From Rhodomicrobium sp. R_RK_3 (lineage in GTDB: Bacteria; Pseudomonadota; Alphaproteobacteria; Rhizobiales; Rhodomicrobiaceae): DNA of 64,000 nucleotides. The notes under the pieces were generated by a model, which ran no database searches, was not told the DNA's origin, and saw nothing but the letters and a program-made list of their open reading frames with translations. The stretch covers positions 124,001 through 188,000 of the forward strand of contig NZ_MWLK01000006.1 in assembly GCF_002198715.1 (NCBI RefSeq), written 5' to 3'. A program made the translations under genes and the position numbers. Of this stretch, positions 16,989-26,676 are shown piece by piece (the stretch's first letter is position 1; every line of letters begins with the position of its first letter).

Positions 16989-18140
16989 TTGACTTTGCTG
17001 AACGACGAGCGGACAGGCAGGCGCGCGGCACTTCCGGTGCTCTACAAGGCCGCCGGCATCGTGGCGCTGGTGCTGGCCGGCGCGGTTGCCTATTTCTGCT
17101 TCTGGCCGATTCCGGCCGAACCGGTTTCCTGGCCGGCGCAGACGCCGCCCGGCTATACTGGGGCCTTCGCGCCCAACACCCGCCTGGCGGCGCTGCGGAC
17201 GATCGATCTCGGACAGGAAATCGGGCCGGAGCACATCGCGATCGGACCTGACGGCAAGCTCTATGCCGCGATGTTGAGCGGCAATCTGCTGCGCATGGAC
17301 CCGGACGGCAGCAAGCCGGAGGTCTTCGCGAATACGGGCGGACGCGTGCTCGGCTTCGCCTTCGATGCGCAAGGCCGCATGATCGCCGCCGACGCCGTGA
17401 AAGGGCTGCTCGCCATCGGCCCGGACGGGCGCGCCAGCGTGCTGGCCGATCAGGTGACCCCCAGCGATCCGGTCAGCTACGCCAATTCCGTCGTCGTGGC
17501 GCCGGACGGGACCATCTATTTCACCAATGCCTCGACGCGCTTCTCTCCCCCGCAATGGGGCGGCACCTATGAAGCCAGCGTGCTCGACATTCTGGAGCAA
17601 TCGGCGACCGGCCGCGTGCTCGCCTATGATCCGGCCGCCGGGCGGACGCGGATCGTCGCGCACGGCCTCTCCTTCGCCAACGGCATCGCCCTGGGCGCCG
17701 ACGGCCGCACCCTGTTCGTCAACGAGACCGGCCGCTACCGCGTCTGGAAGATCGACGGCGGCGCGAGCAATCTCAACGTCCAGAGCGGCTCGCCACAGGC
17801 GAGGATCCTGCTCGACAACCTGCCGGGCTACCCGGACAACCTGATGCGCGGGCGCGATGGCCGCATCTGGGTCGGGCTGTTCAAGCCGCGCAATCCGGCG
17901 GCGGATTCGCTCGCCGAAAAGCCGTTCCTGAGGAAGGTGCTGCTGAGGCTGCCGCGATCGCTTCTGCCGCTCGGGGAGTCTTACGGCCACGTCTTCGCCA
18001 TCGACGAGGACGGCCGGGTCACCGAGGATCTGCAAGACCCGAGCGGCGCCTATCCGGAAACCACGGGCGCCACCGAGACGGCGGAGCGCCTCTATATCCA
18101 TAGCCTGCATGCGCATGGCATCGGCTGGCTGCCGCGATGA
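16989..18140 (+). CDS. SMP-30/strictosidine-synthase-like beta-propeller, membrane-anchored
   Basis: 383 residues. One N-terminal membrane anchor (AGIVALVLAGAVAYFCFWPI) is followed by a six-blade propeller with repeats such as IGPDGKLYAAML, APDGTIYFTNAS and LGADGRTLFVNETGRYRVW. The last is typical of the strictosidine-synthase/APMAP group, enzymes or hydrolases acting on lactones and esters. TTG 16989 follows GGAGG by 5 nt and is the best start; no ATG fits. The stop overlaps the next gene by ATGA. Confidence 0.82.
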   Translation: MTLLNDERTGRRAALPVLYKAAGIVALVLAGAVAYFCFWPIPAEPVSWPAQTPPGYTGAFAPNTRLAALRTIDLGQEIGPEHIAIGPDGKLYAAMLSGNLLRMDPDGSKPEVFANTGGRVLGFAFDAQGRMIAADAVKGLLAIGPDGRASVLADQVTPSDPVSYANSVVVAPDGTIYFTNASTRFSPPQWGGTYEASVLDILEQSATGRVLAYDPAAGRTRIVAHGLSFANGIALGADGRTLFVNETGRYRVWKIDGGASNLNVQSGSPQARILLDNLPGYPDNLMRGRDGRIWVGLFKPRNPAADSLAEKPFLRKVLLRLPRSLLPLGESYGHVFAIDEDGRVTEDLQDPSGAYPETTGATETAERLYIHSLHAHGIGWLPR

Positions 18141-18805
18141 GGGGCATTGGCGGCAACCGGATAGCCGAGGCGTTCGGGATGCATTGGATGGCTGACAGGC
18201 TGGCGCGAGCGGCTCGCTTGGGATTGATCGCGGCCGCCGCGATATTTGGCGTCGTCACGATGCCCTCCACCGGGGCAGCGCTCGCCGGCGACGCGCCCCG
18301 GCCGGCGGCGTCGCTGGAGGAGATCTACATTCTCCGCAGTATCAGGGAACCGCGCGAGCCCGCCGATGGCTGGTGCGCCTCCGCCAGAACGGGATTCGAG
18401 CCGTTTCCAGCGGATGCCGAGCGCTTCTTCTCGTTCTGGAGCCTCCAGCTCAATCTGGAGGACGGAAAGGTGGCCGACGCGAAGGCACGGCGGGTCGCCG
18501 AACTCCGCGCCTGCTTCGGCGCCACCAGCGAACGGCCGCGCCAAAACTTCTATGCCGAGGTGAGCTTGGGCTCGCTGTCCTTTCGCGGCGTCGGCGAGTG
18601 CCTGGCGCTCAAGGTCGATTTCCCCGAGGCCGGCCTGTTTCCCGTCCGCTGTCAGCTCGTCCTCAGCGGATTGCCGGCCCCCTATGTCGGCGGGGTTCTG
18701 ACGACGAACACGCTGACGAGCAAGGCGCCCTTCGGCGGCGACACCGATCCACCCGGATACACCCAGGCCTCGATCGCCACGATCCGCCTATGGAAGTCGC
18801 GCTAG
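18137..18805 (+). CDS. exported hypothetical protein
   Basis: 222 residues, no family recognised. A hydrophobic signal segment (LGLIAAAAIFGVVTMPSTG) ends near residue 50, so the mature protein is about 170 residues. Four Cys (GWCASA, RACFG, GECLAL, VRCQL) could form two disulfides in the periplasm. It is translationally coupled to the propeller gene, suggesting a shared role. ATG 18137 is used because of the overlap; ATG 18179 is an alternative. Confidence 0.65.
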   Translation: MRGIGGNRIAEAFGMHWMADRLARAARLGLIAAAAIFGVVTMPSTGAALAGDAPRPAASLEEIYILRSIREPREPADGWCASARTGFEPFPADAERFFSFWSLQLNLEDGKVADAKARRVAELRACFGATSERPRQNFYAEVSLGSLSFRGVGECLALKVDFPEAGLFPVRCQLVLSGLPAPYVGGVLTTNTLTSKAPFGGDTDPPGYTQASIATIRLWKSR

Positions 18806-18988
18806 CGAACCGCTCCGCGACCAGCGATCCGCTGCCTGAGCGAAATAGACGATCTCCTGTCCGCCATTGGTCATAATCGTCTTTGAGTTTCCAGAACCCC
18901 AGGCTTTCACAATATTAGTGACGTCTCGCTCCGGCTGAACAAGCCCCGACAAGTCTCCGCAGTAAGTTTCGTTCGTGTTACTCTCCAA
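18788..18988 (-). pseudogene. possible remnant of a small exported protein
   Basis: On the minus strand a frame opened after TAG near 19057 reads KLGQLFGLLESNTNETYC and later VTNIVKAWGSGNSKT and NGGQEIVYFAQ. This resembles the C-terminal part of small proteins with an AWG-P-x-T, NG...-Y-pattern. No ATG and no ribosome site were found (a TTG at 18988 is the best start). It may be a decayed gene end. The reading frame overlaps the 3' end of the gene at 18137 by 18 bp. Confidence 0.25.
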
Positions 18989-19068
18989 AAGTCCGAATAA
19001 CTGCCCGAGTTTGAAAACAAGCCGGGATGTTCGGATCCTGATTCGTGTTACATTCTAGGGAGGTAGCA

Positions 19069-20178
19069 ATGAACAGACGCAAATTTCTGGCAATGACGGC
19101 GGCTGCGGCGGCCGTCACCGCGAAAGCGGCCTCTGCCGCAACCGCGATCCCGCCCGGGCAAACGGGGGCCCCGACCCCGTCGACCGCGCCCCTCCCGCTG
19201 GGGCCGCTGCCGGGCAGCCGCTATCCGGATTCCCGCCTGGAATCCGCCAAGCCCGCCGCCACATTCGGGCCGAACGGCTTCCCCGCCTTCGCCGGCACCA
19301 TGGCCGTCGAGCGCGTCGCCACCGGCTTCCGCTGGGCCGAGGGGCCGGTCTACTTCCCGGCCGGGCGCTATGTGCTGTTCAGCGACATTCCCAATAACCG
19401 CATCATGCGCTTCAGCGAGGATGACGGTCATCTCAGCGTCTACCGCCAGCCGTCGATGAATTCGAACGGCAACACCATCGACCGGGAGGGGCGGCTGATC
19501 ACCTGCGAGCATAGCGGCCGGCGGGTGACCCGCACCGAGCTCGACGGCTCGATCACCGTCATCGCCGACAAATATAATGGCAAGCGGCTGAACTCGCCGA
19601 ACGATGCGGTGGTCGCCGCCGACGGCTCGATCTGGTTCACCGATCCGGTCTACGGCATCGGCGGGTTTTACGAGGGCATCAAGGCCGATCCCGAGCAGGA
19701 AAAGCGCAATGTCTACCGGGTGGATCCGAAATCGGGCGAGATCCGGGTGGTCGCGGATGATTTTGTGGAGCCCAACGGCCTCTGCTTCTCGCCCGACGAG
19801 AAGAAGCTCTATGTCTGCGACACCGGCTTCACGGACGGGCCGCAGAACCCCTCGCATATCCGCGTCTTCGACGTCGAGCATGTGGGCGGCAAGCTGGTCA
19901 ACAGCAAAGTCTTCGCCGACATGCCCAAGCCCGCCATCACCGACGGCGTGCGTTGCGACACGGGCGGCCGGGTCTGGTGCTCGGTGGGCTGGGGCGATCC
20001 GAACGAGGACGGCGTGCGCGGCTACACGGCCGAGGGCGAATTGCTCGGCAAGATCCACATACCCGAAACCGTCGCCAATCTGTGCTTCGGCGGCCAGCAG
20101 CGGAACCGGCTGTATATTTGCGGCTCGACCTCGCTCTATGCCGTCTATACCAGCGTGCAGGGCGCCCTGAAGCCTTGA
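19069..20178 (+). CDS. SMP-30/gluconolactonase family protein, Tat-exported
   Basis: 369 residues. The N-terminus MNRRKFLAM followed by an Ala-rich stretch is a twin-arginine signal. The propeller has family motifs: RWAEGPVYFP, SNGNTIDREGRL, KRLNSPNDAVVAADGSIWFT and VEPNGLCFSPDEKKLYVCDTG, which carry the Glu/Asn/Asp metal ligands of gluconolactonase/regucalcin. It is expected to hydrolyse sugar lactones in the periplasm; the substrate is not shown. AGGGAGG lies 5 nt before the ATG. A second propeller gene lies 0.9 kb upstream. Confidence 0.9.
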   Translation: MNRRKFLAMTAAAAAVTAKAASAATAIPPGQTGAPTPSTAPLPLGPLPGSRYPDSRLESAKPAATFGPNGFPAFAGTMAVERVATGFRWAEGPVYFPAGRYVLFSDIPNNRIMRFSEDDGHLSVYRQPSMNSNGNTIDREGRLITCEHSGRRVTRTELDGSITVIADKYNGKRLNSPNDAVVAADGSIWFTDPVYGIGGFYEGIKADPEQEKRNVYRVDPKSGEIRVVADDFVEPNGLCFSPDEKKLYVCDTGFTDGPQNPSHIRVFDVEHVGGKLVNSKVFADMPKPAITDGVRCDTGGRVWCSVGWGDPNEDGVRGYTAEGELLGKIHIPETVANLCFGGQQRNRLYICGSTSLYAVYTSVQGALKP

Positions 20179-20405
20179 CCCGGGCCGGGGCACCGCTGGC
20201 GGTGTGTTGATCCCGTTCGCCGGACATCGCAGATTGCGGGCTGCCCTATCAGGCGGCCCGTAAGCATTTTGGCGGGGCGGCGATCCCTCAGACCGCCGCG
20301 CGCAGCGTTTGGGAACCGCGACTGTCCTCCATCGTTTTCGCACGAATGTCCGGTCAAGGTTTGCTATAGAGCTGCCAGTTCTGGCGGTTCCGGGAATTTG
20401 CTCGC

Positions 20406-21401
20406 ATGATAACGCTCTACGCAGTCGAGAATAGCGGCTTGCAGAAGCTCGCCTCCACGGTGGAGCTGAAGGACCGCTTCGGCAAGGCCACCTGGATCGA
20501 CCTGCAGGACCCGACAGCCGAGGAAGAGGTGACGGTCGAGCAGACCCTGGGCCTCAATATCCCGACGCGGGAGGAAATGCGGCAGATCGAGGAATCCTCG
20601 CGGATCTACGAGGAGCATGGCGGGCTGTTCATGACCGGCATCGTCATCGCGGGCATCTCCGAGCGCCGTCCGGTCCGTGCCGAGGTCATGTTCGTCGTGA
20701 CGCCGCAGCATCTGGTCACCATCCGCTATTCCGATCCGCTGCCCTTTCAGACCTTCCAGCAGAAATGCGCCCGCAAGCCGGAGGATCACGCCACCAGCGA
20801 TCTGCTTTTCGTCTCGCTGGTCGAGCAGATCGTGCAGCGCGTCGCCGACGTGCTGGAGAAGGTCACCGCCGATCTCGACGGCGTCGCGCATGAACTGTTC
20901 GGCGACCTGAATGACTCGCAGGGCGGCGCCAAGGCGCTGCAGCCGCATATCGATTTGCAGCGCGTCGTCCGCAAGCTCGGCCATTTCAGCGCCTTGCTGG
21001 CCAAGCTCGGCGAAAGCCTTTTGAGCTTCAGCCGCGTGCTGGCGTTTTTCCAGCAAAGCACCGAGGAGTGGCTGCAGAAGAGCGCCAAGGCGAAGGCCAA
21101 GTCGCTGACCCGGGACATCACCTCGCTGTCCGAATATTCGGCCCGCCTCGCCTCGCAGATCGGCCATCTGCAGGATGCGACCTTCAACCTGCTCAATATC
21201 GAGCAGAGCCGCATCATCAAGGTGTTCTCCATCGCCGCCGTGGTCTTCCTGCCGCCGACGCTGGTGGCGACGATTTACGGCATGAACTTCAAATATATGC
21301 CGGAGCTCAATTGGGCGCTCGGATATCCGTTCGCGCTGATCCTGATGGTGATCTCCGCCATCGTGCCGATCTATTGGTTCAAGCGAAGCGGGTGGCTGTG
21401 A
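20406..21401 (+). CDS. corA: CorA family magnesium transporter
   Basis: 331 residues. A large N-terminal cytoplasmic domain and long coiled helix end in two membrane segments at the C-terminus. The signature YGMNFKYMPELNW, containing the Gly-Met-Asn selectivity motif, lies between them (about residue 297). CorA proteins form pentameric channels for Mg2+ and sometimes Co2+ or Ni2+. It is a single gene after a 227-bp gap with no recognised feature. Confidence 0.93.
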   Translation: MITLYAVENSGLQKLASTVELKDRFGKATWIDLQDPTAEEEVTVEQTLGLNIPTREEMRQIEESSRIYEEHGGLFMTGIVIAGISERRPVRAEVMFVVTPQHLVTIRYSDPLPFQTFQQKCARKPEDHATSDLLFVSLVEQIVQRVADVLEKVTADLDGVAHELFGDLNDSQGGAKALQPHIDLQRVVRKLGHFSALLAKLGESLLSFSRVLAFFQQSTEEWLQKSAKAKAKSLTRDITSLSEYSARLASQIGHLQDATFNLLNIEQSRIIKVFSIAAVVFLPPTLVATIYGMNFKYMPELNWALGYPFALILMVISAIVPIYWFKRSGWL

Positions 21402-21566
21402 CTGGGGATAGCCCCTGCTCCCGCCGAGGCTTCGCCCGCGCGGCTAAGCTATTCATCCGCCTTATTCTTTTACACCGCTAATCAATCACATTTCCCACCA
21501 TGCAGTTGACAGGCTGCGGCGCGCGCGGGCTACTCGCTTTTTCTGTCGTCGCGGGAGCACGATCCA

Positions 21567-22865
21567 ATGACACTCAAAATCTCATGCGCCAAGTTCTGCC
21601 GAACTCTAGCCGCTGCTGCCGGCCTGCTGCTTGCCGCCGCGCCCGCCGTCCAGGCCGCCGATCCGGCCGCCGTCGTAAAGACTTATGCCGATATCGCGCA
21701 GGCCGGCTATGAGGACGCGGTCTCAACCGCCAAGACACTGCAAGCCGCTATCACCGCCTTCCTGGCCAAGCCGACGCCGGAGACCCAGAAGGCCGCGCGC
21801 GAAGCCTGGCTCGCCGCCCGCGTTCCCTACATGCAGACGGAGGCGTTCCGCTTCGGCAACAAGATCGTCGACGATTGGGAAGGCAAGGTGAATTCCTGGC
21901 CGCTCGATGAAGGGCTGATCGACTATGTCGACACCGCCTATGGCATCGAATCCGAAGAGAACGCGCTCTATGCCGCCAACGTCATCGCCAATGACAAGCT
22001 GACGCTCGGCGGCAAGGATATCGATGCCTCCAAGATCACCAAGACCCTGCTGGCGGACGAGCTGCATCAGGCGGGCGGCGTCGAGGCCAATGTCTCGATC
22101 GGCTATCACGCCGTGGAATTCCTGCTCTGGGGCCAGGATCTGAACGGCACCGGGCCCGGCGCCGGCGATCGCCCCGCCACCGATTTCGACGTCAAGAACT
22201 GCACCGGCGGCCATTGCGAACGCCGCGCCGAATATCTGCGCGTCGTCACCGATCTGCTGGTCGAGGATCTGGAATGGATGGCCGCGCAATGGGGACCCAC
22301 GGGCGATGCGCGCAAGGCCGTGACCGAGGACCCGGCCAAAGGCGTCGTCACCATCTTCACCGGGCTCGGCTCGCTCTCCTACGGCGAGCTGGCGGGCGAG
22401 CGCATGAAGCTCGGCCTGCTGCTGCACGATCCGGAGGAGGAGCATGATTGCTTCGCCGACAACACGCATAATTCGCATCACCTGAACATTGTCGGCATGC
22501 GGAATGTCTATCTCGGCTCGTATAAGCGCGTCGATGGCAGCACGGTCGCGGGCGCCAGCCCGGCCGATCTGGTGAAAGCCGCCTCGGCCGAGGGCGACCA
22601 GACTTTGCGTGCGGCGCTGGATGCCAGCCTTGCCGCCGCCGCCGCCCTGAAGCAGCGCGCCGAGAGCAAGGAGCGCTACGACCAGATGATCGGCGAGGGC
22701 AATGCCGAAGGCAACGCCGTGGTGCAGACCGTCATCGACAAGCTGCTCGATCAGACCAAGGCGGTCGAGCGCGCCGTCGCCGCGTTGAAGCTCGAGGCGA
22801 TCACCTTCGAGGGCTCCGACAGTCTCGATGATCCCAGCAAGGCGATGAAGGGCAAAAAGGGCTAA
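21567..22865 (+). CDS. imelysin family periplasmic protein (peptidase M75-like)
   Basis: 432 residues with a signal peptide (cleavage after VQAA, about residue 28). The imelysin/M75 motif GYHAVEFLLWGQD (GxHxxE) is at about residue 175, and the second family region VGMRNVYLGSYKRVDG is near 310. Imelysin-like proteins are iron-regulated and bind metal in the periplasm or outer membrane; peptidase activity is doubtful. GGGAG lies 9 nt before ATG. First gene of a four-gene set with a di-heme oxidoreductase, a second imelysin and a DUF1513 protein. Confidence 0.92.
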   Translation: MTLKISCAKFCRTLAAAAGLLLAAAPAVQAADPAAVVKTYADIAQAGYEDAVSTAKTLQAAITAFLAKPTPETQKAAREAWLAARVPYMQTEAFRFGNKIVDDWEGKVNSWPLDEGLIDYVDTAYGIESEENALYAANVIANDKLTLGGKDIDASKITKTLLADELHQAGGVEANVSIGYHAVEFLLWGQDLNGTGPGAGDRPATDFDVKNCTGGHCERRAEYLRVVTDLLVEDLEWMAAQWGPTGDARKAVTEDPAKGVVTIFTGLGSLSYGELAGERMKLGLLLHDPEEEHDCFADNTHNSHHLNIVGMRNVYLGSYKRVDGSTVAGASPADLVKAASAEGDQTLRAALDASLAAAAALKQRAESKERYDQMIGEGNAEGNAVVQTVIDKLLDQTKAVERAVAALKLEAITFEGSDSLDDPSKAMKGKKG

Positions 22866-22935
22866 CACCCTCGCGGCGCGGCGGATTTTGGCGACAAGGC
22901 TTCCGCGCCGCATGAATCCATTGCAATAAGGAGCG

Positions 22936-24483
22936 ATGAAAACACCCATGCGCTGGGGCGCCCGCCGGCCACGCCGATCGAGCATGCCGGGGGCCAGAGA
23001 CCGCCGGCTGGTTTTTCTCGCGAGCGCCTTCCTTGCCGCCGGCCTGCTGCGCGGCGCGGGCGCGGCCGGACTCGACGACCCGCAGGCGCAGGCCACCGCC
23101 GGTGCCGCGCTCGAGCCCGGCGAGGAATTGCCCGGCGGCGCGGCGACTTCGCGCAAGAGCGTCAACACACTCGACGCTTTCTCGCACGCCTCCGGCAATC
23201 TCGAATTCAAGCGCGAATTCGACTTCAAGATCGGCAATGGCATCTTCACCAAGCTCTGGGTCTCGGCGCCGGCCTCGACGAAATCCTCCGATGGGCTCGG
23301 GCCCCTCTACAACGCCAAATCCTGCCAGTCCTGCCACATCAAGGACGGACGCGGCCATCCGCCCCGCGCGAACTGGCCCGAGAGCGACGCCATCTCGATG
23401 CTGCTGCGGCTGTCGATCCCGGGCGAGGCGCAGCCTTCCGACAAGGCCGAATTCGGCGTCCTCGCCGACACCAAGCCTGAGCCGACCTACGGCACGCAAT
23501 TGCAGGACCTCTCGATCCAGGGCCAGATCGCCGAGGGCAAAATCCATGTCGACTATGCCGAGAGCGAGGTCGTGCTGGCCGACGGCGAGAAGGTCAGCCT
23601 CCGCAAGCCGGCCTATTCCATCGACAATCTCGGCTACGGCCCCTTGCATCCGGATACGCAGATCTCGCCGCGCATCGCGCCGCCGATGATCGGGCTCGGC
23701 CTGCTCGAAGCCATCCCGGAAGCCGCGATCCTCGCCCGCGCCGACCCAGGCGACAAGAATGGCGACGGCATTTCCGGTCGGCCGAACTGGGTGCGCGAGA
23801 GCGGCGGCGGCGCGGCGCGGCTGGGACGGTTCGGCTGGAAGGCGGGCAATCCGAGCATCGCCCAGCAATCCGCTGAAGCTTTTGCCGGCGACATCGGCAT
23901 TTCCAGTCCGCTGCTCGACAAGCCCTCGGGCGAGTGCACCGAGAAGCAGCCCGCCTGCCTCGGCGCGCCGAACGGCAACAGCCCGCCGGAGACCGGCGCC
24001 GAGATCAACAAGGAGCTGTTCGACCTCGTCGTCTTCTACTCGCAAAACCTCGCCGTGCCGGCCCGCCGCGACCCGGCCGCCGCAGAGGTGTTGCAAGGCA
24101 AGCGCCTGTTCAGCGCCATCGGCTGCGCCGCCTGCCACGCCCCCTCATCGACGACGGGCGACGCGCCGAACGCCCCGCACCTCTCCAATCAGACCATCTG
24201 GCCCTATACCGACCTGCTGCTGCACGACATGGGCGAGGGCCTTGCCGACAACCGGCCCGAGCGCGAGGCGAACGGGCGAGAATGGCGCACGCCGCCGCTC
24301 TGGGGCATCGGCCTGACCCAGACCGTCAACGGCCACACATTTTTCCTGCATGACGGGCGGGCGAGGAGTATTGTCGAAGCTATCCTGTGGCATTCCGGCG
24401 AGGCTCAGACATCGCGCAATGCCTTCGCCGCGCTGCCGAAAGTGGACCGTGACGCGCTGATCGCATTCGTGAATTCGCTGTGA
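22936..24483 (+). CDS. di-heme oxidoreductase (DHOR/thiol oxidoreductase family)
   Basis: 515 residues, exported by an N-terminal signal (after a long basic leader). Two c-type heme sites are visible: CQSCHIKDGRG near residue 130 and CAACHAP near residue 397. The family sequences DGLGPLYNAKSCQSCH, DPGDKNGDGISGRPN and LWGIGLTQTVNGHTFFLHDGR match the DHOR/MauG-like group. In many bacteria this protein sits between two imelysin genes, as here, and is believed to handle periplasmic iron redox. AAGGAG lies 5 nt before ATG. Confidence 0.93.
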   Translation: MKTPMRWGARRPRRSSMPGARDRRLVFLASAFLAAGLLRGAGAAGLDDPQAQATAGAALEPGEELPGGAATSRKSVNTLDAFSHASGNLEFKREFDFKIGNGIFTKLWVSAPASTKSSDGLGPLYNAKSCQSCHIKDGRGHPPRANWPESDAISMLLRLSIPGEAQPSDKAEFGVLADTKPEPTYGTQLQDLSIQGQIAEGKIHVDYAESEVVLADGEKVSLRKPAYSIDNLGYGPLHPDTQISPRIAPPMIGLGLLEAIPEAAILARADPGDKNGDGISGRPNWVRESGGGAARLGRFGWKAGNPSIAQQSAEAFAGDIGISSPLLDKPSGECTEKQPACLGAPNGNSPPETGAEINKELFDLVVFYSQNLAVPARRDPAAAEVLQGKRLFSAIGCAACHAPSSTTGDAPNAPHLSNQTIWPYTDLLLHDMGEGLADNRPEREANGREWRTPPLWGIGLTQTVNGHTFFLHDGRARSIVEAILWHSGEAQTSRNAFAALPKVDRDALIAFVNSL

Positions 24484-24490
24484 GGTTTTG

Positions 24491-25549
24491 ATGCGTGCGC
24501 TGCTGGGTTTGTTGATCCTCGCCGCCGGCATGGGCACGGCGAGCGCTCGGACCATCGGCGAGAAGGCCGTCGAGAACCACATCCGCCCGGCCTATCAGCG
24601 GCTGGCGACCGCGATGGCCGATCTTAGCACGGCGACGAATGCGTATTGCGCTGGCGGCGGGGACCGCGCAGCGCTCGATGCCGCGTTCAAGCAGGCGGTT
24701 CTCGGCTGGTCGGGCGTCGAGCATCTGCGCTTCGGCCCGATGTTGGCGGACAACCGCTTCGAGCGCTTCATGTTCTGGCCGGACCCGAAAAGCCTCGGCC
24801 GCAAGCAGCTCAATGCCGCGCTCGCCCAGAAGGATCAGACCGTGCTAAGCCCGGCGACATTGGGTGAGAAAAGCGTGGCGCTGCAAGGCTTGACCGCCTT
24901 CGAAGCGCTGATGTGGAGCGGCGACGCGGAAGGCGTGACCGCCTCCACGCCCGAGGACCAGGCCTTTGCCTGCCAGTTCGCCAAATCCATCGCGGCGCAT
25001 CTTACGCGGGTAGCGGCGGCGGTGCGCGACGAATGGGCCGTTAATGACGGCTTTGCCGCTAATCTGACCGCGCCGGGGCCGGAAAAACTCTATCACAACG
25101 ACAAGGAAGTCACGCTGGAGCTGTTCAAGGCGTTCACCACCGGCTTGCAGCAGACCCGCAATGCCAAGCTCAACCGCGTGCTGATGGGCAATCCGCAGGA
25201 AGCCCGGCCGCGCCGCGCCGCCTTCTGGCGCAGCGGCAATGCCGTCGCCTCGATCGAGGCCAATATCGAGGCCATCGAGGATCTGTATCGCAATGCCGGG
25301 CTCGGCGAGATCGTCAAGCAGGCCGGCACCGGCGAGGAGCGCTCGACGCTTGACCAGTTCGACCTGATCGAAAAGGCGCTGGACGGGCTGACCGGCACGC
25401 CGATCGCCGATGTGACGGCATCGAAGCCGAGCTGGGAGAAGCTGAATTCTGTCGTGTTCGGCCTGATTAACATTCAGGTGACGGGTGGACAGGCTATCGT
25501 AACCGGCGCAGCTCTGCCGATGAGCTTCAACGCGCTGGACGGAGATTGA
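24491..25549 (+). CDS. imelysin family protein, second copy
   Basis: 352 residues with a signal peptide ending SASA (about residue 18). Helical pattern with WSGVEHLRFGPML (GxE/H-type site), a second region LTAFEALMWSGDAEG, and C-terminal helices, as in short imelysin-like/Irp-type lipoproteins. It starts 7 bp after the di-heme oxidoreductase stop with GAGG before the ATG, and ends just before DUF1513, so all four genes are one operon. It is only distantly related to the first imelysin (21567-22865). Confidence 0.87.
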   Translation: MRALLGLLILAAGMGTASARTIGEKAVENHIRPAYQRLATAMADLSTATNAYCAGGGDRAALDAAFKQAVLGWSGVEHLRFGPMLADNRFERFMFWPDPKSLGRKQLNAALAQKDQTVLSPATLGEKSVALQGLTAFEALMWSGDAEGVTASTPEDQAFACQFAKSIAAHLTRVAAAVRDEWAVNDGFAANLTAPGPEKLYHNDKEVTLELFKAFTTGLQQTRNAKLNRVLMGNPQEARPRRAAFWRSGNAVASIEANIEAIEDLYRNAGLGEIVKQAGTGEERSTLDQFDLIEKALDGLTGTPIADVTASKPSWEKLNSVVFGLINIQVTGGQAIVTGAALPMSFNALDGD

Positions 25550-25551
25550 GC

Positions 25552-26676
25552 ATGAACATCTCGCGCCGCGATTTTCTCGCCGGAGCGCTCGCCGCGGGCG
25601 CGCTGCCGATGCTGCCGGGAGCGGCCTTGGCTTTGGCCGATGCGCCGAGCCTCTACGCCGCCTCCCGCCGCGAGGCCGACGGCTCCTACGCCGCCGTGCT
25701 GTTCACCGCCGAGGGCGACCGGGCGCGTCTCGCCCTCCCGGCGCGCGGCCACGACCTCACCTTCCGCCCCGGCACCGGCGATTGCGTCGTCTTCGCCCGC
25801 CGCCCCGGCACTTTCGCCGCCGTCTTCTCGCGCGATGACGCCGCCCGGCCGCCGCTCTGGTTCTCCGCGTCGGAGGGCCGCCATTTCGACGGCCATGGCG
25901 TCTTCTCCGGCGACGGCCGCCTGCTCTATTCCACCGAGAACGATTTCACCGGCGATGCCTCGCGCGGCGTCATCGGCGTGCGCGACGCGGGCGCGGGCTA
26001 CAAGCCGGTCGGCGAATTCCCCAGCGCCGGCATGGACCCGCACGACATGGCGCTGCTCTCCGATGGCCGCACGCTGGTCGTCGCCAATGGCGGCATCGAG
26101 CTGGACCCCGAGACCGGCCGCACCCCGCTCAACCTCGCGACGATGGAGCCCTCACTGGTCTATATCGACACCGCGACCGGGGACATTATCGAGAAGCATG
26201 TGCTGGACAAGGCCCTGCACAAGCTCTCCATCCGGCATCTGGCCGTCGCGGCGGGCGATCTGGTGGCGTTCGGCTGCCAATATGAAGGCGCGGCCGAGGA
26301 CTTCCCGCCGCTCGTGGGCTTCCACCGGCTCGGCGAGCGGCCCCTGCTGATGGCGCCGCCGCATGAGATCCATCGCGGGCTGAAGAACTATATCGGCTCG
26401 GTCGCGGCGGATGCCTCGGGCACGCTGATCGCAGCCTCCGCGCCCAAAGGCGGCCGCATCACCTTCTGGGACGCCGAAAGCCGCCGCTTCCTCGGCGAAG
26501 AGCGCCTGATCGACGGCTGCGGCGTCGCCGACGCGGCCGAAGCCGGCAATTTCGTCCTCACCAGCGGCGAAGGCTGCGTCATCGAGCATTCCCTAAAGAC
26601 CGGCGCCAGCCACGCCGACGCTTCGCTCGACTGGTCCGGCGTGAGCTGGGACAATCATGTGATCCGGCTTTGGTGA
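25552..26676 (+). CDS. DUF1513 domain-containing protein, Tat-exported
   Basis: 374 residues. The twin-arginine signal is SRRDFLAGALAAGALPML. The mature domain is a beta-propeller-like DUF1513 with DPHDMALLSDGRTLVVANGG, SIRHLAVAAGDLVAFGCQYEG and NYIGSVAADASGTLIAASAPKGG. DUF1513 proteins commonly end imelysin/di-heme oxidoreductase operons, which supports a periplasmic role in iron handling; the exact activity is unknown. The ATG is 2 bp after the previous stop. Confidence 0.9.
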   Translation: MNISRRDFLAGALAAGALPMLPGAALALADAPSLYAASRREADGSYAAVLFTAEGDRARLALPARGHDLTFRPGTGDCVVFARRPGTFAAVFSRDDAARPPLWFSASEGRHFDGHGVFSGDGRLLYSTENDFTGDASRGVIGVRDAGAGYKPVGEFPSAGMDPHDMALLSDGRTLVVANGGIELDPETGRTPLNLATMEPSLVYIDTATGDIIEKHVLDKALHKLSIRHLAVAAGDLVAFGCQYEGAAEDFPPLVGFHRLGERPLLMAPPHEIHRGLKNYIGSVAADASGTLIAASAPKGGRITFWDAESRRFLGEERLIDGCGVADAAEAGNFVLTSGEGCVIEHSLKTGASHADASLDWSGVSWDNHVIRLW

